Shown here in pieces: positions 43,661 through 52,261 of a stretch of 64,000 bases of DNA. The stretch's first letter is position 1, and each line of letters opens with the position of its first letter. Made by a program: the position numbers and the translations under genes. The notes beneath the pieces were generated by a model that saw nothing but the letters and a program-made list of their open reading frames with translations, made no database searches and was not told the DNA's origin. Source of the stretch: JAIRNF01 sp031551125 (GTDB taxonomy: Bacteria; Bacteroidota; Bacteroidia; Bacteroidales; UBA932); the NCBI GenBank assembly GCA_031551125.1, contig JAVBOB010000013.1:1-64000 (forward strand). The letters run 5' to 3'.

Positions 43661-44758
43661 CTACTTAGGTGCCATTCGGTATAGAATAATCGCTATTATA
43701 GCAAAAAGAAGGTTGGGAATCCATACGGCTATTATCGGCGAGCTGATACCGCTTTGCACAAATACGTTGCTAAACTGCATGAATAGAATGTAGGAGAAGC
43801 TCAGCGCAATACCTATGCCTATATGTAGTCCTATCCCACCACGTACTTTACGTGATGACAGCGCTACGCCTATAAGGGTAAGAATAAAGGTAGAGAAAGG
43901 CATTGCAAAGCGTGTATATTTTTCAACGTAGGCATAGTTTACATTCCCAGACCCACGCATTTCCAGCTTGTCAATTTCCTTATTCAGCTCAAAGTAGTTC
44001 ATCGACTCAAATACATTCTCACGTGATGATAGGTCTTTATCCGTAAGCAAAATTACGGTATCCAACATTTGACCTGTTCTAATTGAGTCGCCCTTTTCGG
44101 TAATGTATCGAATATTGTAGTTGTAAACCTTCCAACCATTAAACGTACTATCCCACACCGCTTGGTCAGCCATCAGCTTTGACTTTAGCTGGTTTCCTTC
44201 AAACTGTTCCAGCGAGAACCTGTCTGCCGTTTTTGTCAGCGTGTTATAGTAGCTCATGTAGGCAAATACTCCGGGTTGGATTTGCATGTGAATATCCTGA
44301 TTGGTGTTGTAGAAGGGCTTTCGGATATACTTGTTTTCAAACGCCTGTCGGTGTTTGGTTGAATTAGGAATAATGAAAAGGTTAAGCGTCAGGCTAAGCA
44401 TTGTAATAATAAGCGCTGATACAAAATAGGGATACATTAACCGCTTAAAGCTGATTCCGCTGGATAAAATGGCTATAATCTCCGTATTATACGCCATCTT
44501 CGACGTAATAAATATAACAGTTATGAATACAAACAGCGGACTGAAAAGGTTGGCAAAGTACGGTATAAAGTTGAGGTAGTAGTCGAAAATAATGGCTTTT
44601 GTCGGGGCGTTATTCGTCACCATCTTTTCTATTTTCTCACTTATATCAAACACAACGGTGATGCTAAGGATGAGAACAATAGCAAAGAAATAGGTACCGA
44701 TAAATTTTCGGATAATATATCTGTCAACTATTTTAAGGCGAGGGTCGAAAAGCTTCAT
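43661..44758 (-). CDS. LPS export ABC transporter permease, LptF/LptG family
   Basis: One of the two YjgP/YjgQ-type permeases that pull lipopolysaccharide out of the inner membrane. The 365-residue protein has six helices, three at each end, with a periplasmic beta-jellyroll domain (about 135-270) between them. The start KIVDRYIIRKFIGTYFFAI and MAYNTEIIAILSSGISFKRLMYPY are family hallmarks. It cannot be split into F or G by eye. It has its own promoter (44776-44806) although tgt lies just upstream. Confidence 0.88.
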   Translation of the reverse strand: MKLFDPRLKIVDRYIIRKFIGTYFFAIVLILSITVVFDISEKIEKMVTNNAPTKAIIFDYYLNFIPYFANLFSPLFVFITVIFITSKMAYNTEIIAILSSGISFKRLMYPYFVSALIITMLSLTLNLFIIPNSTKHRQAFENKYIRKPFYNTNQDIHMQIQPGVFAYMSYYNTLTKTADRFSLEQFEGNQLKSKLMADQAVWDSTFNGWKVYNYNIRYITEKGDSIRTGQMLDTVILLTDKDLSSRENVFESMNYFELNKEIDKLEMRGSGNVNYAYVEKYTRFAMPFSTFILTLIGVALSSRKVRGGIGLHIGIGIALSFSYILFMQFSNVFVQSGISSPIIAVWIPNLLFAIIAIILYRMAPK

Positions 44759-44775
44759 CTGTAAAATGTAAAGTA

Positions 44776-44806
44776 CAAAGATACGTTTTAACCGGTATGC
44801 TACAAA
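44776..44806 (-). promoter_or_regulatory. Predicted leftward promoter of the LptF/G gene
   Basis: On the leftward strand TTTG (44803-44806) and TATCTTTG (44776-44783) are separated by 19 bases, an exact consensus. The start codon of the permease lies 18 bases downstream. The -33 box overlaps the last codons of tgt. Confidence 0.65.
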
Positions 44807-45930
44807 CGTTGAGCAAGTTTCAATACCATAGCGTTTTTCCAGCTGCCGAAAGTTCCTTCAGTAATTTTCACTCTGGCCTCCCTTACCAACCAAAGGTAAA
44901 ATCCGAGGTTGTGCATGCTGGCAATTTGCGGGCCCAGCATTTCACCCGAAATAAACAGGTGGCGAAGATAAGCCTTTGAATAGCAGTGGTCTGTATAGCA
45001 TGAGCCGTTAGGGTCAATCGGTGAAAAATCGTTAGCCCACTTTTGGTTGCGAATGTTTATTATACCTTCTGAGGTAAACAGCATTCCGTTACGACCGTTG
45101 CGGGTAGGCATTACACAATCAAACATATCTACTCCTCTGGCTATGCTTTCGAGAATATTAACGGGAGTCCCCACGCCCATCAGGTAGCGGGGCTTATCGG
45201 TTGGCAGCACGGTATTTACCAGCTCAACCATTTCATACATTTGTTCTGTTGGCTCACCTACGGCAAGCCCGCCTATGGCATTTCCTTCACGGTTAAGCGA
45301 GGCAACATGTTCAGCGGCTTTTAAGCGCAAATCTCTATACACGCAGCCCTGCACAATGGGGAAGAGAGCTTGTGTGTAGCCATACTTTCCTTCCGTTTCG
45401 TCAAATCGTTTTACACAACGTTCCAGCCATTGTTGGGTTAGCTTAAGAGATTTTTCTGCATACCCGTATTCTGCCGTACCGGGAGGACACTCGTCAAACG
45501 CCATGATAATATCCGCACCTATGCTGCGCTGAATATCCATTACATTCTCCGGTGTAAAGAAATGTTTGGACCCATCAATATGTGAACGAAATTCACAACC
45601 TTCCGCTTTCAGCTTACGATTTTCAGCCAGTGAAAATACTTGAAATCCTCCGCTATCGGTAAGTATGGGTCTATCCCATGCCGAGAATTTATGCAACCCT
45701 CCGGCTTGTTCCAGTATTGCTGTACCCGGGCGTAGGTAAAGATGATACGTGTTGCCAAGTATAATTTCCGCCTGAACCTCTTCCTTCAAATCGCGGTGAA
45801 ATACTCCTTTTACGCTTCCTACCGTACCAACAGGCATAAAAATAGGGGTATGGATATCTCCGTGGTCGGTAGAAATTATTCCGGCACGTGCGTTAGTGTC
45901 TTTATCAGTCGCTGTTAGTTCAAATGTCAT
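44800..45930 (-). CDS. tgt: Queuine tRNA-ribosyltransferase
   Basis: Tgt swaps guanine 34 for a queuosine precursor in tRNAs with GUN anticodons. The 376-residue protein has DSGGFQVFSLAENRK, the catalytic segment IIMAFDECPPG, and GNAIGGLAVGEP and VDMFDCVMPTRNGRNG. The usual zinc ligands CxCxxC before the YSKAYLRHL helix are changed here to GxCxxD with another Cys two residues on (GSCYTDHC, Cys311 and Cys316), while the later SMHN His is kept. The zinc site may be altered or absent; I recall similar changes in this phylum. Repeat family A lies just upstream. Confidence 0.92.
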   Translation of the reverse strand: MTFELTATDKDTNARAGIISTDHGDIHTPIFMPVGTVGSVKGVFHRDLKEEVQAEIILGNTYHLYLRPGTAILEQAGGLHKFSAWDRPILTDSGGFQVFSLAENRKLKAEGCEFRSHIDGSKHFFTPENVMDIQRSIGADIIMAFDECPPGTAEYGYAEKSLKLTQQWLERCVKRFDETEGKYGYTQALFPIVQGCVYRDLRLKAAEHVASLNREGNAIGGLAVGEPTEQMYEMVELVNTVLPTDKPRYLMGVGTPVNILESIARGVDMFDCVMPTRNGRNGMLFTSEGIINIRNQKWANDFSPIDPNGSCYTDHCYSKAYLRHLFISGEMLGPQIASMHNLGFYLWLVREARVKITEGTFGSWKNAMVLKLAQRL

Positions 45931-46002
45931 AATATTCTTTTCTTGCAGAATGAAACCGTTGTTGTGAGGCGATTTTTGCCGAACTGAAGAGGGGAATAAT
46001 CT

Positions 46003-46043
46003 CTCTATTCAACAGATTGCTTCGCTTCGCTCGCAATGACGTT
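46003..46043. repeat. Palindromic repeat family A, partial copy
   Basis: CTCTATTCAACAGATTGC joined to TTCGCTTCGCTCGCAATGAC. It lies six bases before the ABC permease stop on the leftward strand and equals the right half of the longer copies. Confidence 0.8.
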
Positions 46044-46048
46044 CTTAG

Positions 46049-46870
46049 CTATAAGTTTTCTCTTTCAAATTTTGTTTTACAAACATAAAAATAAACAGCC
46101 CCGTATATCACCGCAGCAATAAGCAAATAGCCCGCTGCGGGAAGGGGTCTGTTTAAAGAAGAGGTTACCGTGCGGAAAAACGGGAATGGAATTAAACAAT
46201 CCGTTGACTCCAACGGTAAAAAATATCCCACCCCTTTCACAACATACCTGTTTATAAGGGCGGCAAGCATGTTTTCCAAAATGAAAATGTACATAAAGTA
46301 CAAACCAACGGCTAAGATTGCTCTCTTAAATAGCACCGAGAACAGCAATGCTATACCCAGATAGCTGATGGCCTGTATAAAAAAATACCCGACATATTCC
46401 ACCTTAGAAAAGCTAAGTGTACTATTGGGTTCAACCAGTCCAAACAGGAATGCAACAATAAAAATAAGTATCGTTGATGCGGCTGCAACAACTGCAACGA
46501 CAGCCATTTTAGTATAAATATACTGTGTGCGGCTTAGTCCGTCAATAACATTTTGTCGGTGAGTACGGAAGGTAAACTCGTTAGTAACCAGCATAATTAT
46601 CAGCAAGCCGGGCAAAAATAGCAGGTAGCTACTCAAATAGCTTACGGTTTGCCATACATCAGGAAACTGGAAGGGGCTTCCGATAACTGCTCTTGCCATA
46701 TCACCCGCCTGCGCAGGAACTTGTGATTGTACTTGGGTTGTAGTACTTACCTGCACTTCGTGGGTAATGTAGTTCACTCCATAAACGCTTAGCACAAAAA
46801 GCCCGAGTAATATCCAGAATGCTTTATAATTCTTTACCTTCAACCACTCTATTTTCAGCAAATGTATCAT
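46049..46870 (-). CDS. ABC-2 type transporter permease
   Basis: A 273-residue permease with six helices, an N-terminal cytoplasmic start (HLLKIEWLKVKNYKAFWI) and a large first extracytoplasmic loop. The pattern matches ABC-2 permeases fused to nothing else. The adjacent ATPase gene ends 26 bases upstream, so the two form one exporter. Substrate unknown; peptides or lipids are common in this family. Confidence 0.85.
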   Translation of the reverse strand: MIHLLKIEWLKVKNYKAFWILLGLFVLSVYGVNYITHEVQVSTTTQVQSQVPAQAGDMARAVIGSPFQFPDVWQTVSYLSSYLLFLPGLLIIMLVTNEFTFRTHRQNVIDGLSRTQYIYTKMAVVAVVAAASTILIFIVAFLFGLVEPNSTLSFSKVEYVGYFFIQAISYLGIALLFSVLFKRAILAVGLYFMYIFILENMLAALINRYVVKGVGYFLPLESTDCLIPFPFFRTVTSSLNRPLPAAGYLLIAAVIYGAVYFYVCKTKFERENL

Positions 46871-46896
46871 ACCTGTATATGTTTGAATGTTGAGGT

Positions 46897-47796
46897 TTAG
46901 GAGTTGGTTATTTCAAAAAATGCTGATTCTAAACTTTTCTTTTTCAGCACCAGCTTGTTTAACGTAAGCTGTTGTGAGAAACAGTAGAGGTTAACCTCTT
47001 CAAGCTTTGCATTGCCAGCGGGGAAAAAGAGTAACACAGCGTTTCCTTCACACACAACTTTGTTGTAACCGCCATCCCAACGTTGTAAAACTTCATATAG
47101 CTTTGTCAGGTCGGTGGCGCTTAACTCAACAATGTCTTCACTGGTAATTATTTCATCAACCTTACCAACAGCAAGCAGCTCACTTTTCTTCAAAATAGCA
47201 ACATGTGTACATACCTTCTCTACCTCATCAAGCAGGTGGCTTGCCATAATAATGGTTTTCCCCTCGGTTGCCAGCTGTTTGATTAACGCTCTAACCTCAG
47301 CAATACCTTCGGGGTCTAAACCGTTAGTTGGCTCATCAAATATCATGATTTGAGGGTCGGCAAGCAAAGCGGAAGCAATGGACAGCCTCTGTTTCATACC
47401 TAATGAGAATGTGCTGAACCTGCTATTACGACGCTCGTATAGGTTTACACGGCGTAGCACCTCATCAATTCTATCCAAACCATGTCCTTTTATTTCCGCA
47501 ACGATACGCAGATTCTGGCTGGCCGTTAGGTAATGGTAAAAGTTCGGCGTTTCCAGCAATGTCCCAATTTGCTTACGAAGCTCATGTGGGGGCAGGTTGG
47601 TGCTATAAAAAGAGTAGCTACCGGATGTAGGTTTCAGCACATCCATTATAATTCCGAGTAGCGTTGTTTTTCCACTACCGTTAGGGCCTAAAATACCAAA
47701 TGTGCAGCCTTTAGGCACCGTAAACGAAACGTTATGTAGCGCACGTATATGCCCGTAAAATTTGGTAATATTATCAATAGTAAGAATGCTATTCAT
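46897..47796 (-). CDS. ABC transporter ATP-binding protein (partner of the permease)
   Basis: A 299-residue ATPase with Walker A GPNGSGKTT, the signature FSLGMKQRLSIASALL and Walker B MIFDEPTNGLDP, followed by a C-terminal extension (about 215-299) seen in drug- and antibiotic-exporter types. The order ATPase then permease is the normal CcmA-type layout. No regulator gene is adjacent. Gene-free sequence of 322 bases lies upstream. Confidence 0.9.
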   Translation of the reverse strand: MNSILTIDNITKFYGHIRALHNVSFTVPKGCTFGILGPNGSGKTTLLGIIMDVLKPTSGSYSFYSTNLPPHELRKQIGTLLETPNFYHYLTASQNLRIVAEIKGHGLDRIDEVLRRVNLYERRNSRFSTFSLGMKQRLSIASALLADPQIMIFDEPTNGLDPEGIAEVRALIKQLATEGKTIIMASHLLDEVEKVCTHVAILKKSELLAVGKVDEIITSEDIVELSATDLTKLYEVLQRWDGGYNKVVCEGNAVLLFFPAGNAKLEEVNLYCFSQQLTLNKLVLKKKSLESAFFEITNS

Positions 47797-47898
47797 AAGC
47801 GTTATTGTAAGCGGAGCAATTTACTTTTCAAAATTAGACGCGCGATAGAATCCAATGGTTACAAAGATTTTACCCCCAACCCCCTAAAGGGACTTTTT

Positions 47899-48097
47899 AC
47901 CACATAGACATATAGAACACATAAGTACACATAGTTTTTATTTTGTACTCATACTCATCAACTTCTCTTAATTTATGGAGTATGATAATAGCTTAAATTC
48001 TTATTGCAAAGGGCTTAAATAAAATAGGAGCAATCTTTTTAACTGCTATGGTATTCTAATTCTATGTGTTTCTATCTACCTATTGTGCCTATGTGGT
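47899..48097. mobile_element. MITE-like element with ACCACATAG inverted termini
   Basis: The left end ACCACATAGACATATAGA and the right end, whose complement reads ACCACATAGGCACAATAGG, form imperfect terminal inverted repeats over about 36 bases, 199 bases apart. The interior is AT-rich and non-coding. It fills most of the 47797-48118 gap between the ABC ATPase and HAD genes. Preceding bases 47872-47892 hold a piece of repeat family B. Confidence 0.7.
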
Positions 48098-48118
48098 GAA
48101 AAATGAGTGTGCTTTATT

Positions 48119-48805
48119 CTATAAAATATCCAATAATCCCGTTAGCTTCGAAAACTCATAGTAGCCACCCGTTGCTTTATCGCTACTTACCGTTTCATGC
48201 GCCCATGTTGTATGAAATGGTACATACGCTGCTTTTGCTCCAATTGAAACAACGGGAAGAATATCGGACTTCAAGGAATTTCCAACCATTATAAACTCAT
48301 TACTATTTACGCTCAGATTGTGGAGTAGCTTACGGTATTCGTCTTCATTCTTATCATGCATAATTTCCACATGATGAAAATACTGACGCAAGCCTGAGCC
48401 ATTTAGCTTTCTTTGTTGGTCGAGCAAATCTCCTTTCGTGGCTAATACTAAGCGGTATTTTCCACTTAGCGTTGCAAGTATGTGCTCAACGCCATCCAGT
48501 AGCTCAATGGGCTTTTCTAACAATGACTTTCCCATCCCGACAATATTTCCAATCATTTCAGGGGATAACCTTCCTTCACCAACTCGTAAAGCCGTTTCTA
48601 CCATTGACAAGGTAAAACTCTTAACGCCGTAGCCATACAATGAAAGGTTACTCATTTCGGTTTTGAACAGCTCCTTTGAAATTTCCTGTACCGGTAAAAA
48701 TCCGCTGAGTAGCTCACAGAACGTATGCTCTACCTCTTGAAAATAGGGCTCGTTAACCCAAAGTGTATCATCAGCATCAAATGCTATAACTTTAATCTCG
48801 TTCAT
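48119..48805 (-). CDS. HAD-family hydrolase
   Basis: A haloacid-dehalogenase-fold phosphatase of 228 residues. Motif I is AFDADDTLWVNE, motif II LVLATKG, and the later motifs are the Lys in the EDEYRKLLHN region and VGNSLKSDILPV. The cap domain (about 20-90) is helical, as in the YjjG/beta-phosphoglucomutase class. Substrate cannot be given. It is 11 bases downstream of waaA on the same strand, so it may be co-transcribed. Confidence 0.88.
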   Translation of the reverse strand: MNEIKVIAFDADDTLWVNEPYFQEVEHTFCELLSGFLPVQEISKELFKTEMSNLSLYGYGVKSFTLSMVETALRVGEGRLSPEMIGNIVGMGKSLLEKPIELLDGVEHILATLSGKYRLVLATKGDLLDQQRKLNGSGLRQYFHHVEIMHDKNEDEYRKLLHNLSVNSNEFIMVGNSLKSDILPVVSIGAKAAYVPFHTTWAHETVSSDKATGGYYEFSKLTGLLDIL

Positions 48806-48816
48806 TTTTTAGTGCT

Positions 48817-50058
48817 TCAGGCCTTAACGGCTATACTGTCTAAGATTGTTTTTGTTGCACCACGCTTGCTATCCACGTATTGCTTGCTCATATTTCCGCA
48901 AGAAGAACAATAGTCACTATCGTTGAGTAGCTGATTAAGAATAGCGTTTAGCTGTTCTTGACCGTTAATGCTAAATCCTCCGCCGTTTGCAATAAGGTCT
49001 TTTGCTTCCTGAAACTTATCGTAAGTAGGTCCAAATATCACCGGTAAGCCGAATGTAGCTGCCTCCAGCGTATTATGAATCCCGCTGGGTGTAAATCCGC
49101 CACCAATGTAAGCAATCGTTCCATATCGATAGGCCGACATCAGTAAGCCGATGGTGTCGATAATCAGCACATCGTAATCATTCAGCAACATATCTTTATC
49201 CGCCTGCGTATAGCGAATAACTTTCTTGCCGGAAAACAGCTGTACCAACCTGCGAATGTTACTTTCCTCCACTTCATGCGGAGCAACTATCAGCTGCAAA
49301 TCTTTTCGAACTTCAAGGTACTTTGCAATTAACGCCTCATCATCAGCCCATGAGCTTCCGGCAATGATTACCGGCTTACCCGATACAAAACGTTCGATGA
49401 TAGGAATTTTCATTGCTTGCTGCGCAAGCGCAAATACCCTGTCGAAACGAGTATCTCCGGCTATACTTACGTTTGTTATGTTCAAATTGGAAAGTAATTT
49501 TCTCGATTCTTCGTTTTGAACGAAAAGATGTTTGTAGGTGTTAAGCATTCGCCTAAAGAACCCGCCGTACCAACGGAAAAAAACTTGCTTAGGTCGGAAG
49601 ATGGCAGAGATAATATACGTATCAATATTTGCTCGTTTCAACCGGCTAAGGTAGTGATACCAAAACTCATACTTTACAAATATGGCAATGCTCGGATTTA
49701 CTATACGGATAAACTTACGTGCGCTGAAATAAGTATCAAGCGGAAGGTAAAATACCCAATCAGCTCCGGCGTAACTTTTATGTACCTCGTAGCCTGAAGG
49801 AGAAAAAAACGTAATCAAAATCTTGTAGTCGGGATAGCGATTTCGAAATCCTTCAATAACCGTTCGCCCCTGTTCAAATTCGCCCAAAGAGGAGCAATGA
49901 AACCAAGCGATTCTCTCATGCCCGCTTACTGTTTGCTTTAGCCTGCCAGCCCACTTCCGCCTGCCCTTAATCCACTTCTTTGCTTTAGGATTAAAGGGAG
50001 ACACCAGAAAAACAACCAAGCCGTACAGTAAAAGACCGAGGTTATATAGTAATACCAT
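48817..50058 (-). CDS. waaA: 3-deoxy-D-manno-octulosonic acid (Kdo) transferase
   Basis: WaaA adds Kdo to lipid A precursor at the inner membrane. The 413-residue protein has an N-terminal membrane anchor (residues 1-20, MVLLYNLGLLLYGLVVFLV), the acceptor-side segment WFHCSSLGEFEQGR with the probable catalytic Glu, and the CMP-Kdo side IAYIGGGFTPSGIHNTLEAATFGLPVIFGP. The frame is open up to 50262, but those first 68 codons lack homology, and ATG 50058 fits the family. A promoter lies at 50075-50106. Confidence 0.93.
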   Translation of the reverse strand: MVLLYNLGLLLYGLVVFLVSPFNPKAKKWIKGRRKWAGRLKQTVSGHERIAWFHCSSLGEFEQGRTVIEGFRNRYPDYKILITFFSPSGYEVHKSYAGADWVFYLPLDTYFSARKFIRIVNPSIAIFVKYEFWYHYLSRLKRANIDTYIISAIFRPKQVFFRWYGGFFRRMLNTYKHLFVQNEESRKLLSNLNITNVSIAGDTRFDRVFALAQQAMKIPIIERFVSGKPVIIAGSSWADDEALIAKYLEVRKDLQLIVAPHEVEESNIRRLVQLFSGKKVIRYTQADKDMLLNDYDVLIIDTIGLLMSAYRYGTIAYIGGGFTPSGIHNTLEAATFGLPVIFGPTYDKFQEAKDLIANGGGFSINGQEQLNAILNQLLNDSDYCSSCGNMSKQYVDSKRGATKTILDSIAVKA

Positions 50059-50074
50059 TGAGGACAAATTTCTA

Positions 50075-50106
50075 CAAATGTACATTATGCCTATTGAACT
50101 TGCAAA
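50075..50106 (-). promoter_or_regulatory. Predicted leftward promoter of waaA
   Basis: TTTG (50103-50106) and TACATTTG (50075-50082), read leftward, are 20 bases apart. The position supports the start at 50058 rather than 50262. Confidence 0.62.
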
Positions 50107-50253
50107 AGTGCTGAAAAACAAAAATTTATATTGAATCTTCCGGATAGAGAATTTCCATAAAATACTCGTTCGGATAAAAACACTTACCTTTGTACGCTTG
50201 TTTGTTGCTGAATAAAAGCAACAAATTATAGCAGACACTGATAAAAACCTTAC

Positions 50254-50997
50254 ATGCGACAAGCGTTAAGAACCATAGGTAGCTACTTTATCCTGATGCA
50301 AAAGGTATTTACGCGTCCGGATAAGAAGCGTATTTTCTTTAAACAGATAGCAACAGAAATAGAGAAGCTGGGGATAAACTCCATTTCTATTGTTGCTATT
50401 ATTTCTGTTTTTATTGGTGCGGTTGTTACCCTGCAAACGGCATACAACATAGAAAACCCGTTACTTCCTAAAATGTATATCGGGCTGGCATCACGTGATA
50501 CGATGCTGTTAGAGTTCAGCTCCACTATCGTTGCGCTGATTTTAGCCGGAAAAGTAGGCTCAAATATAACCTCCGAAATAGGCAGCATGCGCATTACTGA
50601 GCAAATTGATGCTATGGAAATGATGGGGGTAAACTCTGCTAATTACCTTATTCTACCAAAAGTAATAGCCGCTGTACTATTCAACCCGTTTCTTACGGCA
50701 ATGAGTGCGGCTGTTGGTATTCTTGGCGGGGCAATCATAGTATTAGTTACGGGAGTAATAACTATAGGCGAATACGTAAACGGTATTCAAACCGCGTTTG
50801 TACCTTACTACCTTACCTATTCAATGATAAAGATGGCATGCTTCAGCTTTATTATAACTACCGTTCCCGCTTTTTACGGGTACTATGCAAGAGGTGGTTC
50901 GCTTGATGTGGGACGCGCAAGTACCAATGGAATTGTATCGAGTAGCGTACTCATCCTTATTTTCAACCTTATGTTAACCCAACTTTTGCTGAAATGA
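50254..50997 (+). CDS. mlaE: MlaE-like ABC transporter permease
   Basis: The MlaE/YrbE-type permease moves phospholipids between membranes. The 247-residue protein has about five helices and the family segment FSSTIVALILAGKVGSNITSEIGSMRITEQIDAMEMMG, whose core is GSMRITEQIDAMEMMG. The start at ATG 50254 lies 195 bases from waaA, divergent. It overlaps the ATPase gene by 4 bases (ATGA). TACCTTTG at 50185-50192 is a candidate -7 promoter box. Confidence 0.9.
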   Translation: MRQALRTIGSYFILMQKVFTRPDKKRIFFKQIATEIEKLGINSISIVAIISVFIGAVVTLQTAYNIENPLLPKMYIGLASRDTMLLEFSSTIVALILAGKVGSNITSEIGSMRITEQIDAMEMMGVNSANYLILPKVIAAVLFNPFLTAMSAAVGILGGAIIVLVTGVITIGEYVNGIQTAFVPYYLTYSMIKMACFSFIITTVPAFYGYYARGGSLDVGRASTNGIVSSSVLILIFNLMLTQLLLK

Positions 50998-51752
50998 TAA
51001 GGGTAAACCATCTATATAAATCTTTTGAAGGGAAAGAGGTGCTGAACGATATTTCCGTTACCTTCGAAAAGGGAAAAACAAACCTCATTATCGGACAAAG
51101 TGGCTCAGGTAAAACCGTACTGCTGAAAAGTATTGTGGGCTTACATCCCATCACATCCGGTGAAATTTGGTACGACGATGTTCTTTTTAGCCGGCTTGAT
51201 GTAAAAGGGAGGCGCGAAATACATAAGCAGGTAGGCATGCTGTTTCAAGGAAGTGCGCTGTTCGACTTTGCCACTGTTGAGGGCAACGTTATGTTTCCAC
51301 TCGACATGTTTACGGATATGAGTATGGAAGAAAAGCGTGATAGAGTGAACTACTGTCTCAGTCGTGTAAATATTGTGAATGCCAATAAGCTGTTTCCCGC
51401 AGAAATTAGCGGAGGTATGCAAAAGCGTGTGGCTATTGCCAGAGCTATTGCGTTAAATCCGAAATACTTTTTTTGTGATGAGCCTAACTCCGGCCTCGAC
51501 CCCAAGACATCAATACTTATTGATAATCTTATCAAAGATATTACCGAAGAGTACCAAATGACTACCATTGTCAATACGCATGATATGAATTCGGTAATGG
51601 AGGTTGGAGAAAAGGTTATTTTTATTTGCAACCATCAAAAATGGTGGGAGGGTTCGAAAGATGACATTTTACAATCGGACAATAAGGAGCTAAGCGAGTT
51701 TGTATTTGCCTCAAATATGGCAAAACGCGTGAAAGAAATGGCAAGTAAGTAG
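50994..51752 (+). CDS. mlaF: MlaF-like ABC transporter ATP-binding protein
   Basis: A 252-residue ATPase with Walker A GQSGSGKTV, signature ISGGMQKRVAIARAI and Walker B FFCDEPNSGLDP, and the MlaF-type start RVNHLYKSFEGKEVL. It powers the upstream permease in phospholipid transport. The usual substrate-binding MCE partner (MlaD) is not next door; the next gene runs the other way. It may be encoded elsewhere in the genome. Confidence 0.9.
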   Translation: MIRVNHLYKSFEGKEVLNDISVTFEKGKTNLIIGQSGSGKTVLLKSIVGLHPITSGEIWYDDVLFSRLDVKGRREIHKQVGMLFQGSALFDFATVEGNVMFPLDMFTDMSMEEKRDRVNYCLSRVNIVNANKLFPAEISGGMQKRVAIARAIALNPKYFFCDEPNSGLDPKTSILIDNLIKDITEEYQMTTIVNTHDMNSVMEVGEKVIFICNHQKWWEGSKDDILQSDNKELSEFVFASNMAKRVKEMASK

Positions 51753-51758
51753 CGACTG

Positions 51759-52256
51759 CTATTCCTCGTACAGCCTCACATATTCATATTCTCCGTCCCA
51801 ATTTTCCAAGAATCGAATAAAATCTGTGTAAGCAATCACTATTGATGCGGTGTTAACACAAGGGTGAAAGCTGATGCGTTCGCTATTCTTTAAATTCTCA
51901 TCGAGAAACAGCTTAACATGCTTTTCCGTATCGTTCATTAACCCGAGCGGCGTTACCGAGCCCGGCAATACACCAAGGTATTTGAAAAGCCGCTCGTTTG
52001 AAGCAAATGACAGCTTACCTTGCTTGAGCAGCCGCTCAATACTGCGAATATCCATTTGCTGCCTGTGCTCCAACACCACTAAGTAATGTCGATTGCCTTT
52101 GTGGTTGCGAAAAAACAGGTTCTTGCAATGCGTTGCTTCTACATCTTTCCAATACTTTTTTGCTTCCTCTACCGTTGGAATAGGTGGGTGTTCGTAGTAG
52201 TCAAAAGGTATGTTTAGCTGGTTAAGCAGCTCGTACAGTTTTGGATCGCCATTCAT
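51759..52256 (-). CDS. YbaK/ProX-type prolyl-tRNA deacylase
   Basis: The family removes wrongly charged aminoacyl groups from tRNA-Pro. The 165-residue protein has ATHCKNLFFRNHKGNRHYLVV with the conserved Lys and GSVTPLGLMND, with a C-terminal HPCVNTASIVI segment. Substrate class (Ala or Cys) cannot be told apart without comparison. It precedes the sulfatase gene with 5 bases between, on the same strand. Confidence 0.9.
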   Translation of the reverse strand: MNGDPKLYELLNQLNIPFDYYEHPPIPTVEEAKKYWKDVEATHCKNLFFRNHKGNRHYLVVLEHRQQMDIRSIERLLKQGKLSFASNERLFKYLGVLPGSVTPLGLMNDTEKHVKLFLDENLKNSERISFHPCVNTASIVIAYTDFIRFLENWDGEYEYVRLYEE

Positions 52257-52261
52257 GTAGG

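Noticed and set aside
50059..50262. Upstream extension of waaA
   Set aside because: No family similarity, and a good promoter for waaA lies inside it.
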